Assembly: GCA_963669315.1 (NCBI GenBank)
Contig: OY770021.1
Span: 248,001 to 312,000 of the forward strand
Direction: 5' to 3'
DNA from: SZUA-547 sp963669315
GTDB taxonomy: Bacteria > Pseudomonadota > Alphaproteobacteria > Rhodobacterales > Rhodobacteraceae
DNA length: 64,000 bases
This document shows, piece by piece, positions 1 through 8,158 of the stretch (positions are counted from its first letter, which is position 1; each line of letters begins with the position of its first letter). Both the position numbers and the translations under genes were made by a program. The notes below the pieces were generated by a model. The model ran no database searches. It was not told where the DNA came from and saw nothing but the letters and a program-made list of their open reading frames with translations.

Positions 1-787
1 GATCTATATCCAACTCTCCAGATTGTTTTACTTTAGCATCTAATTTTGGAAAAGAGGAGTGCCCTCTGTAGTTATCGATATTCTTTATTTCTTCGTATGG
101 TAGATAGTTTTCGAGCTCTCGCCCAACCGTTATAAAGGAATCACCTATAAATGGCTCTGCTGGATCACTCTCATCTACGTTGTGTCTTTTTTTGATGCTT
201 AGAATTTGATTGGCCGTATCTGACTTCTTGTCCATTGGCGCTAGCTTGTCGCTATCGACAACGCAGACCGCTACACGCTTGCCTGCAATCTCAGAAGAGA
301 ACACCCTTGGTGTGCTTCCACCGCCGCCGTGAACAGCGTGAAATGCATAATTTGGCACGTTCGTCTGTTTTACCACCTCACTAAAAATGCAGTCATAAAG
401 GTCGATGTCGTCGTTAATATCCTCCACAATTAGTGACGTTCGTGTGTTGGAAAATTCACCTGCAATAAACTCGCGATGTCCGATCGAAAATGTCGAAGTC
501 CCATCAAAACTTATGCCTTGGCCGCCTATCAGCAATTTCACAACTGACTTGGAGGCTTGAGGTAGGCCACCGCGCTGCGCGAACTTCTGCTGAATTCCAA
601 TCAAATGACCGCGGTCACGCCCAGAAAGTTGGACGTTTGACACCGCCCAATTGCACAACTGTCGAGTAACGACAAAATAGTGCCGTCCCGCGCGATCGGC
701 ATCAATTAGTTTTGTAAATAGCTGCTCAATTTCGATTGGATTCGCCGAAGCGATTTGAGACACACTGCAGTCTAATAGAAATATCAT
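1..787 (-). CDS. TOPRIM-like nuclease candidate, partner of the DUF3696 ATPase (C-terminus beyond window edge)
   Basis: The gene reads leftward and runs off the window; 262 codons are visible from an ATG at 787. The N-terminal half is not recognised. From about residue 118 the pattern fits a TOPRIM or DUF4435-like fold: an acidic VED at 121-123, a glycine-rich HGGGGS at 153-158, a VVDSD at 176-180 that would supply the DxD metal pair, and RELENYLP at 223-230, like the ENYL motif of such proteins. The ATG lies 5 bp after the ATPase stop, so the two are probably translationally coupled. An ATPase followed by a TOPRIM protein resembles split OLD-type or PARIS-type defence pairs. The fold is read from motifs only and the C-terminus is missing. 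The gene is visibly AT-richer than the chromosome to its right. Confidence 0.6.
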   Translation of the reverse strand, partial: MIFLLDCSVSQIASANPIEIEQLFTKLIDADRAGRHYFVVTRQLCNWAVSNVQLSGRDRGHLIGIQQKFAQRGGLPQASKSVVKLLIGGQGISFDGTSTFSIGHREFIAGEFSNTRTSLIVEDINDDIDLYDCIFSEVVKQTNVPNYAFHAVHGGGGSTPRVFSSEIAGKRVAVCVVDSDKLAPMDKKSDTANQILSIKKRHNVDESDPAEPFIGDSFITVGRELENYLPYEEIKNIDNYRGHSSFPKLDAKVKQSGELDID

Positions 788-792
788 TTTTT

Positions 793-2394
793 TTAATAAT
801 TAAAGAATCCGAAAGGCCAATTATTTAGTACGCCGTTGTCGTCAAAGCTTGACAGGGATACGGTTGTCGGGGAGCCAATCTCTTCCGGAGCGGAGAAAAC
901 AACGATTTGAACAAAGTCATGTGGAATCTTCCCCCCCTCAATCAATTCTCCTAGTCGATTTATCAGCGCTTCGCTGTGTGTTTCGATCAGCAAACCCACA
1001 CTTTGGTCCGAGTTGTCGCGCGCATTTTCACTTAGAGCGCTAACGAAAACATCAGCGAGCTTTGCTTGATGCGCCGGATGTAAGTGTAGCTCCGGCTGTT
1101 CGACGGCCAGAGTTCGGGTGCGACTCGAGGGCCGTCGCATCGTAGGTTGTGGTCGGCGGGGTTTGTTAATCGCCCACCATATAGTTCCAAGGACTGGAAG
1201 AATCTGAGAGACGCCATATCCCATGTCCGCAACATTCACCGAGCGGCTATTTTGCTTTAGGTGAACGCCGATATGTCCGCCGGATTCTCGAACTTCTACG
1301 CCAAAGCCGAATATCTCTTCGACCCAATTTGAAAATCTAGTCATCTGTGGTTGGGGGAGCGACGCCAAAAACATCGGGAAATTCGCGCCGTTCGGCGCAA
1401 TCTCAGAGACTTCAAGCTCTTGCTTTCGATAGAATCGCTCGCTTGCAGCCCTCACAGGCTCTATATAGTCCACACCAAGAAAGTAATCCGAGAGTCTATC
1501 AGTAAAAACATCTAAAACAGAAAACGCACGCGCCAGTTTTTGGATTGAATAAATGTCGCGTTTTAATTGAAAATCGCTTTTCGATTTAAGTCTCATATAC
1601 AGTTGTTTAAATGTTTTCGTATGCGCGCCGTCTCTTAATTCAGTGAGTCTTTCAGAATCTAGCGCATTCGATGAAAGAACTCTCCCAACCTCCCTTCGGA
1701 TTGTATCCCAGCCCAACTGCTTGGAGAGCGCCTCCCTTAGGATCGAAATTAAAATATCCGACAGAACCTCGTCGGCCCTTCTAATTCGCCGGCCCCTTCC
1801 GGTATCTGATTTTGATCTTGCCTTAGAAATAAATACAGGTGTTCTGAATATATTATCTCCTATGTAGCCAATATCAAAATTTCGATCAATTACCGAAACA
1901 CTATCTCCGTTTACTAAAACGTTACCATATCTCGATGAGCCTTTTCCAAATTCAAAGCTAACATCTACATCTTCACTTGGAATTTTAATTTGCAGTGTGT
2001 CGAGTCTAGTTTTCTTATCTCGAGCCCCAATTACACATTTCAAATGAACTTTACTAACTTCAATAGACGCTCGCCGCCTATAGTATCTATATTCATAATA
2101 ATTGTTACCACTTATTCCAGATAAATTATCGGCGCAAAACTCGAATGATAAATTTCCTCCCTTTGGGTAATCCCCAACAGCCGAATCAAAATCTCCAAAA
2201 TCTACAAGGTCGCCAAACCAAAGAATTGGCGCACTACTTCTTGTTTCAATAGATTGTCTGATAAGCGGAAAAGATCTCAAAAACGTACTTTTTCCAGCAC
2301 TATTTCTCCCAATAAGGATTGTTATTGGCCTGATTTCTATTTCTGGGGTGCTCTTTAAGCATCTAATGTTTTCTAGAGAATAAGATAGTCTCAT
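793..2394 (-). CDS. AAA/ABC-type ATPase with C-terminal DUF3696-like region
   Basis: 533 residues. The Walker A GRNSAGKS is at 29-36, the ABC signature GYGVSQ at 392-397, the Walker B stretch LAVEQPE at 429-435 and the switch ETHSE at 471-475. The end (WPFGFF) is typical of the DUF3696 C-terminus. This is the architecture of OLD-like/AAA_15-type ATPases that act with a nuclease, often in phage defence. The open frame continues upstream to 2619, but I start at the ATG at 2394: it has GGAG 6 bp upstream, begins the conserved ATPase N-terminus, and avoids overlapping the polymerase gene. It forms a two-gene unit with the TOPRIM-like gene. Low GC and different codon use from the backbone suggest horizontal acquisition. 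The defence role is inferred. Confidence 0.82.
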   Translation of the reverse strand: MRLSYSLENIRCLKSTPEIEIRPITILIGRNSAGKSTFLRSFPLIRQSIETRSSAPILWFGDLVDFGDFDSAVGDYPKGGNLSFEFCADNLSGISGNNYYEYRYYRRRASIEVSKVHLKCVIGARDKKTRLDTLQIKIPSEDVDVSFEFGKGSSRYGNVLVNGDSVSVIDRNFDIGYIGDNIFRTPVFISKARSKSDTGRGRRIRRADEVLSDILISILREALSKQLGWDTIRREVGRVLSSNALDSERLTELRDGAHTKTFKQLYMRLKSKSDFQLKRDIYSIQKLARAFSVLDVFTDRLSDYFLGVDYIEPVRAASERFYRKQELEVSEIAPNGANFPMFLASLPQPQMTRFSNWVEEIFGFGVEVRESGGHIGVHLKQNSRSVNVADMGYGVSQILPVLGTIWWAINKPRRPQPTMRRPSSRTRTLAVEQPELHLHPAHQAKLADVFVSALSENARDNSDQSVGLLIETHSEALINRLGELIEGGKIPHDFVQIVVFSAPEEIGSPTTVSLSSFDDNGVLNNWPFGFFNY

Positions 2395-2527
2395 TAGCGC
2401 TCCGATGACGTCGTGTGAGATATTGCTACAAAATAGGATGCTCGGCAGGCGCAAGCCTAAGTGAGGTTTGGCAACCTTGGAAAGTCTTTTCGCGTCCTGC
2501 GTGCAGAGTTCATTGCACGAAAGTAAG
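2395..2527. other. Spacer between AT-rich ATPase gene and GC-rich PolB gene
   Basis: This 133-bp gap holds the ATPase ribosome-binding site and a sharp visible change in base composition, AT-rich on the left and GC-rich on the right. It is a candidate left boundary of the Cas1-PolB element. I looked for a terminal repeat matching the region after cas1 and found only a weak AAAGnCTTT-nCG resemblance (2484..2495 against the complement of 8162..8173), which is not convincing. Confidence 0.35.
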
Positions 2528-5251
2528 TCACACCGACGCGCCGCCCTGAAACGTGACCTCGGCGCTCGCGACCGGGTCTGGCTCTCCCGTCGGCCCGACC
2601 TTGTTTGCTTCCTTGCCAATCAGGCCGACGCTCTTCGCCACGACATGCCGCCGCCGCGTCTCTCCGATATCGAAGAAGTCACCGTTCTCGAACTTGTCCT
2701 CGGTGCTGAGATGAAACTGCGCCAGCGCCTCGGCGTAGGTCTTGAGCTCTGTGACATCGACGTTGTGCCCGGTCTCGCGATCGAAGGCGTTCGCGACAGC
2801 GATAGTATGGTCCTGATCGAAGGGCGCGACCGGCTTTGATTCGGCGCGTTTCTTCGGTCTCCCGCGCCGTGACGGCTCGACGATCTCGCCGAGACCAGGC
2901 TCAGCGAATAAGCCGGTCCTGGCCGTGAGCGCTGTCAGAAACCCGAAGGGCTTGATCTGTGCAGCGTAGTCCTTGCCGCCATTCCACTTCTCCATCCATT
3001 TCAGGAGCCGGGGGCTGGTCGCACCGTAACGGCTGACGCAGGGCGTCTGGAATGCGGGGTGATAATCGAGAGGAACCTGGTGCGGAGTGCCGCCGAGAGC
3101 CGCCTCGATGATCTTGATCCAGATATCGTGCTGCCAGCGCGCGACGCCGATCTGGGGGAGAGATGCGACCGGGTTCGGTAGGTTCTTCGGCGCGTTGTCC
3201 TCGCCATAGGGCGGGCGCAGATGCCCAAGCCCGTGTGCGGAGGCCTTTCGAAGTATCGGCGATCCATCGGACGTGAGGTTATAGAGCGCATACCGCTTGG
3301 CTGAGATTGCGAAGGCGTATAGCGGCTCGATCTCGCATGACCCGAGACGATAATTGACGTCCTCGATCTGAAGGATCGATCCGGGTTTGCGGTAGGGGTT
3401 GAGGCCTTCGTACCAGGCGATCACTTGGGCTCCCCGCTTGAGAAACGCCTCCTGGTCCATCTCCTCAGGCCAAGCCATCGCCAGGCTGTCGGTGTCGCAG
3501 AACACCCACCCCAAGCCTTGATCGGCGGCGAGACGTTCTGAAAGGGCGAGCATCAGCCGGGCCGCCCCGGTGATCAGCGCGCCGAGGAGTGGGTGGAAGT
3601 ATCGTCCAGGCTGTTCGATCGCGGTCGATGTGGTGGAGAGCGCCCCGCCATCCGGCCCATAGACATCGAGCGGTTCGGGCTTGGGCGCATCGTCGCGATT
3701 GACCTCGATGAAGATGCCGTAGCTCGTCGAGTTGGCGACGATCTTGATCGCCTGTTGAACCGGGTCCTTGTTGCGCTTGGCTTCGTCTCTGAGATCGATC
3801 AGCCGCGTGAAGACATCGTCCGCCTTGGGATCGACCCGAAACTCGGGCTTGCCGAAGAGATCGATCGGCTGAAGGCCGGATTGTGGTGGGCCTGGCTCGA
3901 ACTTGAGGGCTTCCTCGATTTGCGGCGTCTTCCCGGTCAGCATCTTGCTCGCGACGCAATCAGCGAGCGTGCACCAGAGCGGTTCATCACAGGTCAGGTG
4001 ATTGAGGCCGATGGTGTTGATCTTGCCGTCATAGCGCGCCCGCACCGGCAGAAGGTCGCCGTCAGGCTTCAGGCGCACCAGCGCGCGGAGCCTGGGCCAG
4101 GTCTCTTTATCTTGAAGATCATCCAGGGTGACGGCGTCGAGAAAGCCCTGTGTCTCAGCCGTCGCATCGAATGTCTTGAACCCGTCGCCGATCACGAAGG
4201 GCCAGAGCCGCATCAGCGCGCTGACAGTCGGATACATCGACTTGAAGTCGCAATAGAGCACCTGGGTCGGAACCCGTCTGATCCGCACTTCCGCCCGCCC
4301 GCCACAGTAACTGGGCATGATCTTGCCGAAGAGATCGCGGGGCGTATCCGGCTGGCAAGCGAGAAGCGGCTGAATCTCCATTTGCTTGAGATAGGCCTTG
4401 CCGATGCTGGCCTCGCTCAGAATGCGATGGTCTTGCGTCTCGAGCCCATGCTCGGCGTATCGCGCGTCGAGGCTCTGATAGCACTCCCAGGTCGCCTGGA
4501 CGTCCGCGCGGGCGTAGTCGAGATATTCCCCGGTGATCGGGCCGCCATGCTCTTCCGTCTCTTGCTTGCGCGTCGCCGTCCCAAGAAAATCGCAAAGGCC
4601 ACCAAGAGAGAAGCTCCGGCTGGTGAGCGCCGCGGCGAGGGTTTTGACGTCAAGGAAATAGCCGCGATGATAGGGCGTTTTCATTCCCTTCTTGCGCATG
4701 CCGCGCGGCGTTTCCTGCTTGCCGGGTCTGGCGAAGTCGATCAGCGCCTGCCTAGCGCTCAGATGCTTTACGCGCACCCTAGGGTCGCTCTTCCAAGGCG
4801 TCAGGCCAAAGGAGAAGCCACCCCGCATCGAGCCGCGCGCAGGCCCATGATCGATGGCGATCCGTGAGATGTCGAAGGGCAGGTTGAAGCCGATGATCCG
4901 TCCACGCAGGTCATAGCCGACCTCGAGAAAGAGACGGCGAAACTCCTCCGTCGTAAGCGTCTCAAGCGTCTTGGCGTCGGCAAAGCGCTCGATGGCCTGG
5001 GCGTCCTCCGGGGAAAGCTGGGCCGCGTCGTAAATCAGCCCCTCGCGCTCGAGCTCGTCGCCGTCCCGCAGCTGGAACACGCCGACGCGGAGCGATTGCG
5101 CGGCGTCGATGGTCGTCTCGCAATCGAAGGTGAGCGACCAGGGCGACGGCGTGTCGTCGCCTTTGAATCCGCCCTTCGCGCCAACAGGCTTCTTTTCGGG
5201 CTTCTCGGTATAGGCGCGCACGAAGATTTCCGATGGCGACGTGAGAGTCAT
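2528..5251 (-). CDS. Family B DNA polymerase with 3'-5' exonuclease domain (casposon-type PolB candidate)
   Basis: 907 residues. The exonuclease domain has Exo I FDCET at 42-46, Exo II GFNLPFD at 121-127 and Exo III YARAD at 246-250. The polymerase domain has motif A YCDFKSMYP at 333-341, motif B KIVANSTSYG at 503-512 and motif C CDTDS at 585-589, so both active sites look intact. A basic RRGRPKKRAE at 795-804 resembles an AT-hook. The open frame extends upstream to 5743, but the ATG at 5251 overlaps the HNH gene's stop as ATGA, fixing the start and showing coupling. Family B polymerases are unusual next to a solo cas1 in Alphaproteobacteria; the pairing is known from casposons, where the polymerase is thought to copy the element or fill gaps. 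A phage or plasmid replicase is the alternative. Confidence 0.88.
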   Translation of the reverse strand: MTLTSPSEIFVRAYTEKPEKKPVGAKGGFKGDDTPSPWSLTFDCETTIDAAQSLRVGVFQLRDGDELEREGLIYDAAQLSPEDAQAIERFADAKTLETLTTEEFRRLFLEVGYDLRGRIIGFNLPFDISRIAIDHGPARGSMRGGFSFGLTPWKSDPRVRVKHLSARQALIDFARPGKQETPRGMRKKGMKTPYHRGYFLDVKTLAAALTSRSFSLGGLCDFLGTATRKQETEEHGGPITGEYLDYARADVQATWECYQSLDARYAEHGLETQDHRILSEASIGKAYLKQMEIQPLLACQPDTPRDLFGKIMPSYCGGRAEVRIRRVPTQVLYCDFKSMYPTVSALMRLWPFVIGDGFKTFDATAETQGFLDAVTLDDLQDKETWPRLRALVRLKPDGDLLPVRARYDGKINTIGLNHLTCDEPLWCTLADCVASKMLTGKTPQIEEALKFEPGPPQSGLQPIDLFGKPEFRVDPKADDVFTRLIDLRDEAKRNKDPVQQAIKIVANSTSYGIFIEVNRDDAPKPEPLDVYGPDGGALSTTSTAIEQPGRYFHPLLGALITGAARLMLALSERLAADQGLGWVFCDTDSLAMAWPEEMDQEAFLKRGAQVIAWYEGLNPYRKPGSILQIEDVNYRLGSCEIEPLYAFAISAKRYALYNLTSDGSPILRKASAHGLGHLRPPYGEDNAPKNLPNPVASLPQIGVARWQHDIWIKIIEAALGGTPHQVPLDYHPAFQTPCVSRYGATSPRLLKWMEKWNGGKDYAAQIKPFGFLTALTARTGLFAEPGLGEIVEPSRRGRPKKRAESKPVAPFDQDHTIAVANAFDRETGHNVDVTELKTYAEALAQFHLSTEDKFENGDFFDIGETRRRHVVAKSVGLIGKEANKVGPTGEPDPVASAEVTFQGGASV

Positions 5252-5622
5252 TGTCCCGACTCCGACTCGCGTGGTGGAACATGCGCTGCGTTCTCGACGA
5301 GCCATCGCCCGAACTCTGACGTAGCGCGGGCGATCAAGAGGAAGAACTCGGAGAGCCCGAGAAGATAGCGTCCGATCGTCTCCATCTTCGGATTGTCGGT
5401 CTCGTGCGCGTAGGCGAAGTCCTTCTCGGCGTCGCTCTGCTCGCGGTGGCAGTTTCGGCACAGGATCGCCACGTCGTCGTGGAATTTCTTCGGCGCGATA
5501 TGCGCCAATTCCAGCGCGAAGGGCGATTTCGAATAACCGCAGCCGATGCAGACCGGATTGCGGGTGCCGAGTCGTCGGAAGACGCGCTCCAGCCTGCCTG
5601 CTCTGTCGAGTTTCTTGCTCAT
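5248..5622 (-). CDS. Small HNH-type nuclease/zinc-binding protein in the polB operon
   Basis: 124 residues. Two cysteine pairs, C25-x2-C28 and C55-x2-C58 followed by H59, bracket a LAHIAP segment with H41. This is the layout of a treble-clef HNH domain. The start is the ATG at 5622, with GAGGA 9 bp upstream; a TTG five codons earlier lies in that Shine-Dalgarno and is rejected. The stop overlaps the PolB start by 4 bp, and the preceding gene ends 11 bp upstream, so three genes form one transcription unit. HNH proteins accompany Cas1 and PolB in many casposons. The catalytic histidine assignment is tentative, so it could be a zinc-binding accessory protein rather than an active nuclease. Confidence 0.75.
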   Translation of the reverse strand: MSKKLDRAGRLERVFRRLGTRNPVCIGCGYSKSPFALELAHIAPKKFHDDVAILCRNCHREQSDAEKDFAYAHETDNPKMETIGRYLLGLSEFFLLIARATSEFGRWLVENAAHVPPRESESGQ

Positions 5623-5633
5623 GAGATTTGTCC

Positions 5634-6212
5634 TCAATTGGAGATGATTTGATAGATTTCGTGGAAGGCGGGGGCGTCCGCCGCCGCGTGGCGGTGGAGC
5701 GCGTTGGGATCGGTCTCAAAGGGAAAGAACCGGCCCTGAACATCGGTCAGCCCTTCGCTCATGAAGGGCTCGAGATGGGTGAGATCGTTACTGCGAATAA
5801 AACGGCCCGCCGCATTGGCGTATTGGCCTGCCTTGCTCGCTTCCTCAAAGCCGTGAACCGTTACGGATTTGCTCTGACCCTGATGGACGGTGAGCACGCG
5901 CCGCGGGCGCTCGTCGCTCAACACCCAGGTTCGGCCCTCACGTCTGGCGAGTTCATGGCCGTAGAGAAAGCGCCTAAACCGCTCCTGGGAGACGCCCACG
6001 TCCTTGGCCGCCGTCTTCTGCGTCGCGCCTGAGCGCAAGGCCTTTAGAGCGGTCTCGAGCTTCGCGTCGCTCTTCGGGATTTTCCGTTTCGCCGATGCGG
6101 GCTTTTCAGATGCGCGCGGATGACCCCGCGCCTGGGATCGGCTTAGCCCAAGTTTCAACCCGCGCTCGATGCGCCGCCTGTACTCGGCCTTGTAGTCGCG
6201 TTTGCGCGCCAT
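5634..6212 (-). CDS. Conserved-looking basic protein with putative HTH, first gene of the polB operon
   Basis: 192 residues. The first 45 residues are very basic (MARKRDYKAEYRRRIERG and a following RSQARGHPR). A likely helix-turn-helix follows at about 61-83, where an alanine-rich helix is followed by DVGVSQERFRRFL. The remainder (WVLSDERPRRVLTV and onwards) looks globular, with no domain that I recognise. The ATG at 6212 has a GAGGCGAGA stretch just upstream. It precedes the HNH gene by 11 bp. Casposons often carry an HTH protein, so a DNA-binding role in transposition or regulation is plausible but unproven. Confidence 0.65.
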   Translation of the reverse strand: MARKRDYKAEYRRRIERGLKLGLSRSQARGHPRASEKPASAKRKIPKSDAKLETALKALRSGATQKTAAKDVGVSQERFRRFLYGHELARREGRTWVLSDERPRRVLTVHQGQSKSVTVHGFEEASKAGQYANAAGRFIRSNDLTHLEPFMSEGLTDVQGRFFPFETDPNALHRHAAADAPAFHEIYQIISN

Positions 6213-6270
6213 GATCTCGCCTCATCGCTTGCGACCGGCGGGAGTGCCGGTGCGTTGCGATCAAGGCTTG

Positions 6271-6287
6271 GCGCCTCAGAGGAGCGC
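6271..6287. promoter_or_regulatory. Inverted repeat upstream of the polB operon
   Basis: GCGCCTCAGAGGAGCGC is a near-palindrome about 60 bp upstream of the operon's first ATG (6212). A related inverted repeat (GCGCCTC, then GAGGAGGCGC) lies in front of cas1 at 7010..7041. Two similar sites ahead of the two transcription units could be operators for one regulator, but this is inferred from two copies only. Confidence 0.35.
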
Positions 6288-6322
6288 GCGGCAGTTCGGA
6301 TAAACGGCTAAACGATCCAACA

Positions 6323-6994
6323 TTAATTGGAATTCTTGCTTTTATAATAGGCGGTTAATTTCTTTCGAATTGTGTCGTTGCCAAACCCTTTTCCGAAATT
6401 GTCCAATTCGGGGTATTCGGCTTTAATGAATTCCCGAATGAATCGAATTTGGGTTTTCCGGTATTCCCCTTCGAATGTCGGGTTGGACTCGTTCAATTCC
6501 TTAATGGCTTTATCTATCAACACCTTACGAGACGGGCGACCGATTTTCGGCTTTAGGTCAATTCCCGGAGAATCCTGGGGATCAATAATTCGAATTCGCT
6601 GAAATGCGCGATCTGATCCCGCAGCATTTCCTTTTTCCCATTCAATTGTCGCGTCATCCCAAAACTCGGATGCGATGCGGCGCGGCGTTCGATCGCTCGC
6701 GGGATAGGCCGGAAACCCATACGCGTAGAGGTCTCCATGCAGGAGCCAGTCACATAAATCTCGGCGCATCTCTTCGGCGGCTAAATCGATTCGAACTTTG
6801 CGCCTCGTCGGTTCTGAGACAGCCTGCGCCAACCGAGAAAGGGCTTCGCGCACATCCGACACGGGGCTGATAAGCGGGTCTGCGGGTGAGGAAATCGCCT
6901 CGTAATCCGCCTTCACTTTCGGATTTGCGTACACGTGCCAAGCCTCATCCAGAGGCGTGCCTTGATCCCATATTTCTCGAGGTTTTACAGCCAT
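6323..6994 (-). CDS. Hypothetical protein divergent from cas1; possible DNA-binding C-terminus
   Basis: 223 residues, not recognised. The N-terminal half (REIWDQGTPLDEAW and on) has no motif I can name. The C-terminal third starts with KPKIGRPSRK, followed by an amphipathic helix and a segment ending NDTIRKKLTAYYKSK. This layout resembles small helical DNA-binding tails. The gene is read leftward from an ATG at 6994, is divergent from cas1 across only 51 bp, and ends about 110 bp before the polB operon. It is visibly AT-richer than the operon at its 3' end. It may be an accessory gene of the same element. Confidence 0.55.
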   Translation of the reverse strand: MAVKPREIWDQGTPLDEAWHVYANPKVKADYEAISSPADPLISPVSDVREALSRLAQAVSEPTRRKVRIDLAAEEMRRDLCDWLLHGDLYAYGFPAYPASDRTPRRIASEFWDDATIEWEKGNAAGSDRAFQRIRIIDPQDSPGIDLKPKIGRPSRKVLIDKAIKELNESNPTFEGEYRKTQIRFIREFIKAEYPELDNFGKGFGNDTIRKKLTAYYKSKNSN

Positions 6995-7009
6995 TTGAGG
7001 GTAAACTGA

Positions 7010-7041
7010 GCGCCTCTGAAACCTATCGTGCGAGGAGGCGC
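7010..7041. promoter_or_regulatory. Inverted repeat covering the cas1 ribosome-binding site
   Basis: GCGCCTC (7010..7016) and GAGGCGC (7035..7041) are perfectly complementary and separated by 18 bp. The right arm contains the cas1 Shine-Dalgarno (GGAGG, 7034..7038), so a transcript starting upstream of 7010 could fold and hide it. As DNA it could equally be an operator between the two divergent genes. Either role is inferred. Confidence 0.4.
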
Positions 7042-7045
7042 GATC

Positions 7046-8158
7046 ATGCTTGATTCTGTTGTGGAGTCGACCCCGGAAGAATTGGGCTCAGAATGGGCGG
7101 GGAGATCGCGGTATTGGCTCGACGCCGTCGAGAAACATACGCCAAAACGCAAGCGCCGCGAACGCCGGGCGGACGCTCTTATCCTCACCGGTCACGGCGT
7201 CTCGATCTCGGTCGACAAGGGCACGCTGATCATCGCGGACGGCAATACGCACTACCCCGCCGAGCGCCGAACATGGCGACTCTTCAAGGGCGCACTCGAA
7301 AACCCGCCTCGCATCGTTCTGATCGACGGCGGCGGCAACCTCACGCTTGAAGCCCTCGACTGGCTCGCCGAGCAGAGTATTCCGCTCTTGCGCCTCGGAT
7401 GGGATGGGAGACTCGTTTCGATGATCGGGGCCGACGGCTATCTCTTCGATCGGCGTAAACTCGCCTGGCAACATGAGACCCGCTCCAATGAAGCAAAGCG
7501 GGTGAGGTTCGCAACACCTCTGATCGCCAGGAAGATCGAGGCGACGCTCGAGAATCTCCAGCACCATCTCCCGCCGTCGAAATCCAGAGAGAAGGCGATC
7601 GAGACCGCCCGCAGGGTGCGCCGTGATCTGAGGGCGTCGCCGCCATCAAATGTATCGCAACTGCTCGCGGTCGAGGGTCTCGTCGCATCCGGGTATTTCT
7701 ACGCCTGGCGCGCACTGGTCCTGAAATGGAAAGCCGAGACGCGCCACCCGATCCCTGACGAGTGGCGGCTCTTCTTTTCGCGGTCGGCGTTGAATACGGA
7801 CAAGCGCGTGGGCAATCGCCGCGCCACCCACCCGATCAACGCGATGCTGAACTACGCATACGGCATTCTCGAGGGCCATGTGCGGATCGGCGTCTTCGCC
7901 AGTGGACACGATCCGGCGATCGGGATCATGCATGATCGCATCTCGCCCGACCGCCATTCATTCGTCTTCGATTTGATGGAGCCGCTCCGGCCTATCGTCG
8001 ATCGAGCGGTTCTCAAGCTGGTCCAAGAGGAGCGGTTTTCAGGGGCGGATTTCGTGCTGCAAGCCGACGGTGTCTGCAGGCTCAATCCAGAATTGGCGCG
8101 GAGGGTGACGCAGAGCACAGAGGGACAGTTGTTCAATTTTGGTCTAGCAACTTCATAG
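7046..8158 (+). CDS. cas1: Stand-alone Cas1 endonuclease/integrase (casposase candidate)
   Basis: 370 residues, from the ATG at 7046, which has GAGGAGG upstream; an earlier GTG at 7028 precedes that site and is rejected. The N-terminal beta domain is at about 42-135. The C-terminal helical domain carries the three metal ligands of Cas1: E210 (LLAVEGL), H296 (IGIMH) and D309 (VFDLMEP). It also has the family hallmarks ATHPINAMLNYAYGILEG at 260-277 and GHDPAIGI. All catalytic positions are present, so the protein should be active. There is no cas2, effector gene or repeat array in the window. With divergent polB and HNH genes, the context points to a casposon integrase rather than CRISPR adaptation. 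A decayed second copy lies at 11270..11598. Confidence 0.93.
   Translation: MLDSVVESTPEELGSEWAGRSRYWLDAVEKHTPKRKRRERRADALILTGHGVSISVDKGTLIIADGNTHYPAERRTWRLFKGALENPPRIVLIDGGGNLTLEALDWLAEQSIPLLRLGWDGRLVSMIGADGYLFDRRKLAWQHETRSNEAKRVRFATPLIARKIEATLENLQHHLPPSKSREKAIETARRVRRDLRASPPSNVSQLLAVEGLVASGYFYAWRALVLKWKAETRHPIPDEWRLFFSRSALNTDKRVGNRRATHPINAMLNYAYGILEGHVRIGVFASGHDPAIGIMHDRISPDRHSFVFDLMEPLRPIVDRAVLKLVQEERFSGADFVLQADGVCRLNPELARRVTQSTEGQLFNFGLATS

Noticed and set aside
3593..4867. Long rightward open frame opposite PolB (about 424 codons)
   Set aside because: It is the complementary shadow of the PolB gene, has no recognisable motif and no ribosome-binding site. The high GC content makes long antisense frames common here.
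7046..8158. Part of a CRISPR-Cas system
   Set aside because: No repeat-spacer array, cas2, cas4 or effector gene occurs anywhere in the 64 kb; the neighbours are PolB and HNH genes. An array elsewhere in the genome cannot be excluded.
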